The position numbers and the translations under genes are program-made. From positions 1-10,303 of the forward strand of contig SKSL01000079.1 in the NCBI GenBank assembly GCA_007123015.1: a stretch of 10,303 nucleotides of DNA, written 5' to 3'. The stretch comes from Natronohydrobacter sp. GTDB lineage: Bacteria; Pseudomonadota; Alphaproteobacteria; Rhodobacterales; Rhodobacteraceae. The notes below the pieces were generated by a model. That model did no database searches. It was not told where the DNA came from and saw nothing but the letters and a program-made list of their open reading frames with translations. This document shows, piece after piece, positions 1-6,300 of the stretch. Position 1 is the first letter of the stretch. The number at the start of each line of letters is the position of its first letter.

Positions 1-65
1 AGCCTGAACAGGCTGTTTCGCCCTGATCCAATACCCGAAGCATCACCCTATCGGTCAACGAATAC

Positions 66-350
66 TTAATGCAGCGCTGACTCCGCATCTTCGTTTGGGC
101 GCCGCGCAGTGTTGCAGCGATGGATCGTTCCCGACGGGTTATCTGTCATGCGCGCCATCGCGGGTTTCCTTATTTCGTTTGGTCCGGGAGTTGAGCCTGT
201 TGCGCCAGTATTGTTACAGCACCGGCTATAGGTTTCATCCCGGTCCGCGCTTGCGTCATGGAGCAAGCGGTTCAGACATGTTGTCTTGCCAGCACCAAGA
301 AAGCCCGTGAGCAGGATTGCGGGAATAGGAGCGGTGATGACTGGCTTACG
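66..350 (-). pseudogene. COG0523 (CobW/ZigA-type) GTPase, 5' remnant
   Basis: The minus-strand frame reads PVITAPIPAILLTGFLGAGKTT followed by CLNRLL (about 341-261). This is the N-terminal beta-strand and Walker A P-loop (GFLGAGKTT) of the COG0523 family of metal-chaperone GTPases, which normally run about 320-420 residues. After LNRLL the family resemblance is lost: no switch region, no CxCC metal motif and no second domain, and the frame stops at 66-68. No good start codon with a ribosome-binding site is visible between the Zur operator and the P-loop; the only upstream starts in frame lie inside the operator. Members controlled by Zur are thought to help cells cope with zinc shortage by moving zinc to client enzymes. 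The divergent Zur box and the hisI paralogue support that assignment. Seen: the P-loop and the loss of the rest. Inferred: the zinc role. The 66 boundary is only the end of the open frame; the recognisable part is 261-341. Confidence 0.72.
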
Positions 351-376
351 GCTTGAATGATCTGCGCAAGTATGAT

Positions 377-391
377 TGTTATAATATAACA
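377..391. promoter_or_regulatory. Zur operator (zinc uptake regulator box)
   Basis: TGTTATAATATAACA is a perfect 15-bp palindrome around base 384. It matches the core of the known proteobacterial Zur box (GTTATA-N-TATAAC with flanking T/A). It contains a consensus -10 hexamer TATAAT (380-385), so bound Zur with zinc would block RNA polymerase. It lies 21 bases before the hisI-type ATG at 413 and also before the divergent GTPase remnant, so one site could serve both directions. No matching -35 hexamer is obvious. The site call is strong from sequence alone; that a Zur protein exists in this genome cannot be seen here. Confidence 0.85.
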
Positions 392-412
392 TCAAGTATC
401 ACAAGGCACGCA

Positions 413-884
413 ATGCGCGGCATAGACTTCCACCCACGCCGCTCGATTGAAGAGGTCGAGGAAGGCAATAATCTTGCCCCGAGATTCGGCCCAAATGGTC
501 TGTTGCCCTGTATCACCACCGATCACGCGAGCGGCGACATGCTGATGATGGGCTGGATGACCGCAGATGCCTTGCGCCTGACGCTGAACACCGGCGAGCG
601 CAAAATTTTAGCCGGTCGCGGAAAGCTCTGTGGCGCAAGGGGGCAACCTCGGGGCATGCACATCGTGTGGTGGAGGCACGGATTGACGACGATCAAGATG
701 CACTTGGTTGCGGGTGACAGTGGCAGGGTCCGGAGCATCCTGCCATGTCGGCTATCGGTCATGCTTCTACCGCGCAGTCCCGGTGCGCGATTCTTCTGGC
801 GATCCCCTAAACTTCACGGAAAGCGTAAAAACCTTCGACGCCATCGCACCCTATGGTGACGCACCCAACCCCATACAGCTATGA
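413..884 (+). pseudogene. hisI: hisI-type phosphoribosyl-AMP cyclohydrolase paralogue, frameshifted
   Basis: HisI opens the ring of phosphoribosyl-AMP in histidine synthesis using Zn and Mg. The ATG at 413 has AAGG at 403-406, six bases upstream. The N-terminal part in frame with 413 reads like HisI up to about 598 (GLLPCITTDHASGDMLMMGWM, then ALRLTLNTGE). A one-base deletion near 594-606 moves the frame to FSRSRKALWRKGATSGHAHR...ARIDDDQDAL. A second one-base deletion near 704-705 moves it to WLRVTVAGSGASCHVGYRSC then FYRAVPV, ending ...GDAPNPIQL at the TGA 882-884. Restored length is about 157 residues, normal for the family. The CH...C zinc pair is kept (SCHVGYRSC), but the usual VDCDxD motif is IDDDQD, so the third zinc cysteine is Asp. 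With the adjacent Zur box this suggests a zinc-sparing HisI2-type paralogue rather than the housekeeping copy. Both deletions lie near T-runs, so sequencing error is not excluded. Confidence 0.88.
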
Positions 885-1126
885 GTTTTTCTACCGATCT
901 TCGTCAAAAAGCATCAAAGCTCTGGCATATCCAGCGCGTCAAAGCGCTTGCGCGCGCGCATTCCTGCCTTGGGCCGAACGCGCTGATCACGGTGACCGAG
1001 GTGGACTGCGATGACCCGGCATGCCCCGGCCCAGCGACCCATATCACAATTCTCGGGATCGATCTCACCCGACGGTCGGTGTTGATCCATCGACCTGTCG
1101 CGGATGTGACAGCGGCAGATATGTGA
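881..1126 (+). CDS. Uncharacterised 81-residue protein of the Zur unit
   Basis: I do not recognise this family. The ATG (881-883) overlaps the restored hisI stop in an ATGA, the usual mark of translational coupling, and no separate ribosome-binding site is visible. The protein has no signal peptide or membrane segment and should be cytosolic. An N-terminal basic helix-like part (residues 7-27) is followed by strand-like blocks ALITVTEV and THITILGIDLTRR, with VLIHRPVADVTAADM at the end. Cysteines are C29, C43 and C48; C43-DDPA-C48 followed by PGPAT looks like a conserved loop. Unlike its upstream neighbours it is open from start to stop, which could mean it is still selected or simply too short to have been hit. 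If hisI upstream is really broken, the coupled start may now be poorly translated. A zinc-limitation role is inferred only from the operon. Confidence 0.6.
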   Translation: MSFSTDLRQKASKLWHIQRVKALARAHSCLGPNALITVTEVDCDDPACPGPATHITILGIDLTRRSVLIHRPVADVTAADM

Positions 1127-1182
1127 CTTGCCAGCCACTCGAACCGACGCCACGCATGAAGATGAAGCGCTGCAATTTCGAC

Positions 1183-1208
1183 ATCCACGGGAAGAATCCA
1201 CGGGAAGA
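1183..1208. repeat. 13-bp direct tandem duplication
   Basis: ATCCACGGGAAGA occurs twice head to tail (1183-1195 and 1196-1208), and ATC of a third start follows at 1209. Thirteen is not a multiple of three, so if this was coding DNA the duplication shifts the frame. It looks like a replication-slippage scar in decaying sequence. Confidence 0.9.
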
Positions 1209-1688
1209 ATCGGGAAAATATCATCTTGTCTTACGAAGAACCCGGCTCCCGGTTGGTTGTAAGTCACTGCCCGCCACGCCCAGGCAGATCGCCTATGCGC
1301 GCACTGTCACGCCAGAGCGCTTCCGCGACATAGATCTCATGTCAAAGTGGCGCGACGGGAACAGGTGAGGATGCGGTGAAACCGGTCGTAAAGAAGTTTT
1401 CCGATCTCGCCGGTTACATGCGCCCGCGCGCAGCCTGAATGAACACGCCACAGCCGAGCCGGTTTTCCGAACTTTCCGAGATCGGGATGCCGAAAGATAT
1501 GCTCAAAAACTGGTGATGGCTGTCATCAGGCGGCTTGTGGGAAACAGAAGTGCCGCCCCCTTGCGCAGGCTTGCAGAGAGCATCAGATCAAATGCCAACT
1601 TGCGGATCACAATCTGGCAAGAAAGGGGCCCGTAGTCACAACAGCCCGGAAGCAGCGGAATGGAACCAGCGTCTCGGATCATGGGCTT

Positions 1689-1712
1689 GCATGGCGGGCT
1701 TTGCCGCCATGC
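1689..1712. other. Perfect 9-bp inverted repeat (hairpin)
   Basis: GCATGGCGG (1689-1697) and CCGCCATGC (1704-1712) are exact reverse complements around a 6-base loop. The stem is GC-rich and would be stable in RNA of either strand. There is no T-run after it on either strand, so it is not a classical Rho-independent terminator. It lies in gene-free sequence 117 bases beyond the PCuAC stop codon. Confidence 0.7.
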
Positions 1713-1786
1713 GCTCAGATGATCGCGCCCGCAATGCTGATTGCAAAGCGCCTGCCGGGCTGCGTTTCTGTCCGGAACACGCCAGA

Positions 1787-1802
1787 TGCGCCTGACGGCG
1801 CA
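1787..1802 (-). terminator. Short GC hairpin after the copper chaperone gene, possible weak terminator
   Basis: TGCGCC (1787-1792) and GGCGCA (1797-1802) pair around a 4-base loop, 26 bases past the stop of the PCuAC gene on the minus strand. There is no following T-run, so termination here would be weak or Rho-assisted. The position at the end of a five-gene run is the main support. Confidence 0.3.
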
Positions 1803-1828
1803 GACAAACCGTGTCTCGCGATGGCAGC

Positions 1829-2329
1829 TTAGTCGTGGCTATGCCTGTGACTGTGGTCGTGTGAATGGCTGTGCGAGTGGCTGTGCGATGCAGGCATCCG
1901 CTCCAGATCGACAGGGATCTTGATATCCATATCCGCGCCGTCTTCGAAGATCAGTGTCACGGCCACAGTGTCGCCATGATCCATGGGCCGGGTCAGCCCC
2001 AGAAACATCAGATGCTCGCCACCGCGCTCCAGCATGTATCTGCCCCCGGCCGGGATGGCAAAGCCCTCTTCGACTTCGACCATGCGCATCACGCCCGCAT
2101 CATCTTCGATATGCGTATGCAGCTCCATGCGTTCGGCAATGTCAGAGCGCGCGCCGATGATCCGGCACTCCGTGTCGCCGGGATTGGTGATCTGCATGAA
2201 GGCCGCACCAGATTGGGCCATGCCGGACGAAGCGCGGGCAAACGCCTCTTCGATCAGCAGCCCGTCACAGGCGTAAGCAGGCAGTGTCAAAAGCGCAGCG
2301 CAGGCTGCGGGAAGGGCAAAACGTGTCAT
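1829..2329 (-). CDS. PCuAC-type periplasmic copper chaperone with His-rich tail
   Basis: 166 residues. PCu(A)C proteins carry Cu(I) in the periplasm and help load the CuA centre of cytochrome c oxidase, often with Sco/SenC. Residues 1-20 form a signal peptide ending AYA before C21. The mature part has the family's cupredoxin-like pattern: FARASSGMAQSGAAFMQITN (30-49), MELHTH (68-73), VMRM (80-83), IPAGG (92-96) and GGEHLMFLGL (103-112). Likely Cu(I) ligands are H71 or H73, M83, H106 and M108, matching the H...M...HxM arrangement. The C-terminus adds a low-complexity tail (148-166) of alternating His and Ser with nine histidines, which could buffer Cu or Zn. The ribosome-binding site AAGGA lies 8 bases before the ATG. 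The gene is last in the minus-strand run, 39 bases after the CPDC protein gene. Confidence 0.9.
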   Translation of the reverse strand: MTRFALPAACAALLTLPAYACDGLLIEEAFARASSGMAQSGAAFMQITNPGDTECRIIGARSDIAERMELHTHIEDDAGVMRMVEVEEGFAIPAGGRYMLERGGEHLMFLGLTRPMDHGDTVAVTLIFEDGADMDIKIPVDLERMPASHSHSHSHSHDHSHRHSHD

Positions 2330-2368
2330 TTGGCTGTCCTTGTCTGAAAGTTTGGTCGGTATTCCAGG

Positions 2369-2719
2369 TCAGACAAGCAGTGGGGGCGCGCGGCTTTGCG
2401 GCCACAGACCCGCAGCGCTGGGCCAGTGGCAAATCTCTGGCTGTAGAGTGAGCACGCTGGCAAGTTGTGCCGGGGCTGTGGTGACAGGGCCATCGGAGAG
2501 CAGCGTGGCGGGGGTGACCGTGCAATCAGGGCAGGGCAGACTTTGTTCGACCGGGTTGCCATCTGCGTCCAGCGTGATCCGCACCAGACCGTAGCCTGTG
2601 CAGATGACCATGGTCGTGGCACCATGGGCCTGATGGCGGGCAAGCGCATGGGTCAGGCTGGCCAGCCCCACAAGTGCCGCCAGAACAAGGCTGAATGATA
2701 TCCGCAGCGCGTGCTTCAT
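2369..2719 (-). CDS. Small secreted Cys protein with CPDC motif, DUF2946-like
   Basis: 116 residues, with a clear signal peptide at 1-27 (MKHALRISFSLVLAALVGLA...HALA). The mature part contains MVICTGYGLVRITLDADGNP (37-56) and LPCPDCTV (61-68). The layout (a cysteine before a short strand, 'D-x-D/G' turn, then a CPxC pair) resembles the small DUF2946 proteins often found beside periplasmic copper genes; I recognise this only tentatively. C40, C63 and C66 could bind metal or form a disulfide. The C-terminal third is Pro/Ala-rich and non-descript. An AGGA element (TCCT at 2727-2730 on the plus strand) lies 7 bases before the ATG. The gene sits between the crotonase-like gene (43 bases upstream) and the PCuAC gene (39 bases downstream), so a copper accessory role is a fair inference, not shown. 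Confidence 0.7.
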   Translation of the reverse strand: MKHALRISFSLVLAALVGLASLTHALARHQAHGATTMVICTGYGLVRITLDADGNPVEQSLPCPDCTVTPATLLSDGPVTTAPAQLASVLTLQPEICHWPSAAGLWPQSRAPPLLV

Positions 2720-2762
2720 GCAGCCGTCCTAGCGTGAAACCCGGACGTCGCCAAGCGCAGTG

Positions 2763-3377
2763 TCAGGGTACGAGACGTTTGATCGCAGCCACATGCGCGT
2801 TGTCGGCGGACAGCGCATCCGTGCAAAGCGCCTGAGCCTCTGGCAAAAGCTGGTCGGGCTCTGCGATCCGGTCCACCAGGCCCCAGTTCAGCGCTTCGTC
2901 GGCCAGGATCCGCGCGCCGCCCATCAGGATCATTTTCGCCCGCGCAGGCCCAACCAGTGCCGCCAGCCGCGCCGGGTCCGAGGGTTGCGGCAGAAAGCCC
3001 AGTTTCATCACTGGATAGAAGAATTTCGCCCCCGGCACGCAAAGCCGCAGATCACAGGCCAGCGCCATGCCGAACGCGCCGCCCGCCAAAGTGCCATTCA
3101 GCGCGGCAATGGTCAGAAACGGCGTGCGCGCGATCCGGCCTGACAGTTCTTCCCACAAGGGCGAGGTCGCAAGCCCTGCGCGGGCTTCGTCCAGATCGGC
3201 ACCAGCGCTGAACACCCGGCCCGCCCCGGTCAGGATCAGGGCGTGTGCGCTTGCAGCGCTTGCAGCATCAATCGCTGCCGACAGGTCTGTCAGCATCGCA
3301 GCGGTCAGAGAATTCGCCTTGTCCGGGCGCGCAAGGGTCACAACCCACAGCCCAGCGCTCTGGTCGATCTGGATCAC
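2763..3377 (-). CDS. Short enoyl-CoA hydratase/isomerase-fold protein without catalytic Glu
   Basis: The crotonase superfamily acts on acyl-CoA thioesters through an oxyanion hole. I start it at GTG 3377: GAAGGA (3384-3389, complement strand) lies 6 bases upstream and overlaps the tamB stop, whereas the ATG at 3443 would lie inside tamB. This gives 204 residues, against about 255-260 for typical members, so the C-terminal trimerisation helices are largely absent. Visible motifs (GTG numbering) are WVVTLARPDKANSL (11-24), GAGRVFSAGADL (51-62) and NGTLAGGAFGMALACDLRL (94-112), the two oxyanion-hole loops. The positions that carry E144 and E164 in rat crotonase are Gly (G103) and Val (PV at 122-123), so ordinary hydration is unlikely. 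It may act as an isomerase, thioesterase-like or CoA-binding protein. It is 10 bases after tamB and probably co-transcribed. Confidence 0.85.
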   Translation of the reverse strand: MIQIDQSAGLWVVTLARPDKANSLTAAMLTDLSAAIDAASAASAHALILTGAGRVFSAGADLDEARAGLATSPLWEELSGRIARTPFLTIAALNGTLAGGAFGMALACDLRLCVPGAKFFYPVMKLGFLPQPSDPARLAALVGPARAKMILMGGARILADEALNWGLVDRIAEPDQLLPEAQALCTDALSADNAHVAAIKRLVP

Positions 3378-3383
3378 AGCATA

Positions 3384-3389
3384 TCCTTC
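3384..3389 (-). promoter_or_regulatory. Ribosome-binding site fixing the GTG start of the crotonase-like gene
   Basis: GAAGGA on the minus strand lies 6 bases before GTG 3375-3377 and overlaps the tamB TGA (3388-3390). Its position sets the start and implies coupling of translation from tamB. Confidence 0.7.
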
Positions 3390-6300
3390 AGTAATCGCGT
3401 TCAAAGAACAGGCCGACACTCGCGCGGCCATCGTCATTGACACGGCCCCGCGCTGTCAGCGATGGGGACAGGTCGATATTGATCGAGACTTCGGTCTGGC
3501 CTTCCGGCCCGAATTCGACGTCCGAATAGATGGTTTCGGTCAGATAGCGCCCCAACCGGATCGAGGTCTCGCCATCCTCATCTGTGCGGACATCCAGATC
3601 ATCCAGCCCGGTATTGCGCCGCAGCCGTTCCAGAAGCCCCTCGCTGCGCCCGGTCAGAGTGGCAAGAGAAGACGCCAGTTGCGCGGCCTGAAACAGCGAG
3701 AGCGTCTCGAAGCCGCGCCCGAACAGTAGCAGCGAGACCACTTCTTCCTGCGGCAGTTCCGGCGTGGATTCGAACAGGATTTCGGGCGCGTCGATGCGGC
3801 CTTCCAGCACGATCCGGGCCGTGACCCCAGTGCGCTCGGTCGAGGCGACCAGCCGCACGAAAGGGAAGAAGTCGCCTTCGAGGCTGGCAAACCCTTCATT
3901 CAGGTTGAAGCGGTTGCCCAGCAAATCCAGCCGCCCCCGGATCAGACCGAACTGGCCGATTGGGATCACATCGGCAGTGGTGCCCGTCAGCCGCAGACTG
4001 CCACCAAGTTCGGCATCCAGACCGCGCCCGCGAATGAAGATGCGGCTGGGGGCGTCGATGCTCAGATCAAGCCGGGCGGGATTGCGCTCGCGGCCAAAGG
4101 TTTCACCTGCGAAGATACCTGCGCGCTCGCGTGTGATCCGGGACCCGGCGCTTTCACCTTGATGGGTGATATTGGGCGGAATGTACCCCCGCCCGGCCAG
4201 CCCGACGCGCGGGATGCGGATTTCAGTGCGATCCAGGGTCAGCGCCCCCGCGATCGTCGGCCCTTGGGTCAGGGCACCTGTGATCGACACGTCCCCCGAT
4301 ACAGCCGTTTCGAATAGTTGCGGATTGATGATGCGCAGCTCATCAAGGCGCGCGCGCAAATCCGCTGTGACAGGGGCTTGCAGCGCGATTGTGCCATCAA
4401 GCGCGACTGTGCCGCCGGTGGCAGCGTGCCCGCCCAGATCGACGGTGACGCGCGGCCCGTCCAGTTGGGCCGTGGCACTGATATCGGCAATGCGCAGATT
4501 GTTGCGCGGCAGCACAAGGGTCACGCCAGTGGCCTCGGCTGTGCCGCGTACCGAAGTCAGGTTCAGCGGTCCGTTGACCGTCAGATCAAACTGCGCCGGT
4601 CCCTGAATCGAATTGGGTTCCAACCTTGGATTGATCAGCGCCAGATCCGTGCCGCCCGTGACGCGCAGATCCCCGCGCAGATCGGTCGAGATGCTGCCTG
4701 CGATCCGCGCATTCAGGCTGGCCGGTCCGGTCAGGCCCAGATCAAGCGCATAGGCCCCGCCTGTATCGCGCGCGCTGCCTGCGATCGAAAGCGGCCCGGT
4801 GATCCCCGGCACCAGCACGGCCAGATTGTTCAGACGCGCATCAATCTGCAAATCCGGGCGGCCATCGATCAATTGCCCGGTCACAGAACCATTGAGCTGC
4901 GAACCCGCCAGCGTCAGCGTTTCAAGCAGGATATCCCCCGCGCGCTCACTGAGCCGGACATTCAGACGGTGCGTGCCTGCGACGAGCGCATCCGCCTGCT
5001 CGGCACCCAGGCGCAGGTTATTGGCGACGGCGTCCAACGTGACATGGCGCGTCTCGCCCGCTTCGCGCAGGCTGGCATCTGCCGTGATCCGCCCGCCCAG
5101 ACCGGGCCGCACAGCGCCCAGATCGGGCAGGCTGGCTTGCAGCACCAGTTGCGAGGCACCGGGATCGAAGCGCCCTTCGGCACTGGCGCTGAGCGCGGGG
5201 TTGTTAAGGCGCAGCGCGGTCAGGTCCACGGCTGTCGCCCCGTCGCGTGTGGCGGCGATCTGCAAGCGCGTCTCGCCACGCAAGAGCCGGTTCACATCGG
5301 CCTGACCCACAGTCAGATCGCGGCCCAAGGCTGTCAGCGTCAGGCTTTCGCCCTCGCGCGGGCCCTGCAGCGCCAGTTGCGCATCGAGCGCGCCACCGAA
5401 ATCGCCGCCCAACACGGCCAGATCGCTGAAATCGAGCGTGCCGCGCAGGTCAAGATCATCCTCGGTGACGGTTCCGCGCAGATCCGCGCTGAGCGTGCGC
5501 GCTTCGGCTTTCAACTGGCGCAGAGTGATCGTGCCATCTGCGCTTTGCGCATCGAGCGTGATCTGGCTGCGCCCGGACAAGAGCGCGTCCAGTTCCGGCT
5601 GGTCCAGTGTCAGATCGCGCCCTGTAATTTCCGCAGCCACCATGAAGCGGTCGCGTTGCGGGCCAAGCGTTGCTTCCAGCTGCGCGCTCACACCGCCCGA
5701 AAGCGGGCGACCAGCCAAGGTGGACAGGCGCGCGATGTCGCGGAATTCGGCCTGTGCATTGGCGAAGATCACGCCTTCATCCAGCCGCGCACGCCCGTTG
5801 AACGCATAATCGCGCCCTTCCAGCAGGAAACCGGGCAACAACAGGGGCCGCCCTTCGCGCCAGATCACCGAGACAGACCCTGTGACCGAACGGCCCAGCG
5901 CTTCCGCCACCCCAGGGTCTGCGGCAGCAACGCCCAGCGCCGAGAAATCGACCAGCGCATCGACCACGTCGATATCTTCGCCAAAGCCTTCGGAACTGAT
6001 CCGGCCCAGACCGTTGACGAACAGGCTTTCGACTTGAAAATCGTCATTGTCGAAGCCCAGAATGTCCAGCACCAGATCCCAGTCTTCGGATGCCGAGGCA
6101 TTGAAACTGAGCTGCAGATCGGCGCTTTCGATACTGGTGCGCGCGCCTGCGACGGGCAGCAGGACGCGCCCGCCAGTCCGATCTTCGATCCGGGCATGCA
6201 GGTCGATCAGTTCCGGCAGACCATCGCGGCCCAGATAGAACCGCCCATCCACGGCCAGTTTCTCGGTCTCGACATCCAGCCCGTCCAGCCGCAGCCGCCC

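Larger units (their letters stand above)
1127..1828. other. About 700 bases without a supportable gene; probably degenerate coding DNA
   Basis: No open frame here has a start, ribosome-binding site and recognisable product. Several stretches look like broken coding sequence. One frame runs from about 1190 to the stop at 1366-1368, including LPATPRQIAYARTVTPERF. A second frame (about 1342-1438) gives GTGEDAVKPVVKKFSDLAGY then MRPRAA before a stop. A third, open without a start from 1369 to about 1636, gives arginine-rich sequence including LVMAVIRRLVGNRSAAPLRR. They sit in successive frames on the plus strand downstream of the Zur unit, as expected of a frameshifted gene, but I cannot assign a family. 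The stretch also holds a 13-bp tandem duplication and two inverted repeats, listed separately. Confidence 0.55.

Noticed and set aside
1..14. Palindrome AGCCTG-AA-CAGGCT at the window edge
   Set aside because: Six-base arms are short, no gene context is visible to its left, and it matches no operator I know.
353..412. Upstream TTG start for the hisI-type gene
   Set aside because: It would translate through the Zur operator and -10 element. ATG 413 has its own AAGG and matches the HisI N-terminus.
590..710. Programmed ribosomal frameshifting in hisI
   Set aside because: Two separate shifts would be needed, and I see no slippery heptamer with a downstream structure at either place. Decay or sequencing error is simpler.
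1535..1795. 86-codon plus-strand open frame
   Set aside because: It has no ribosome-binding site, a composition unlike neighbouring proteins and no recognisable motif, and it runs through the hairpin at 1689-1712. I treat it as chance.
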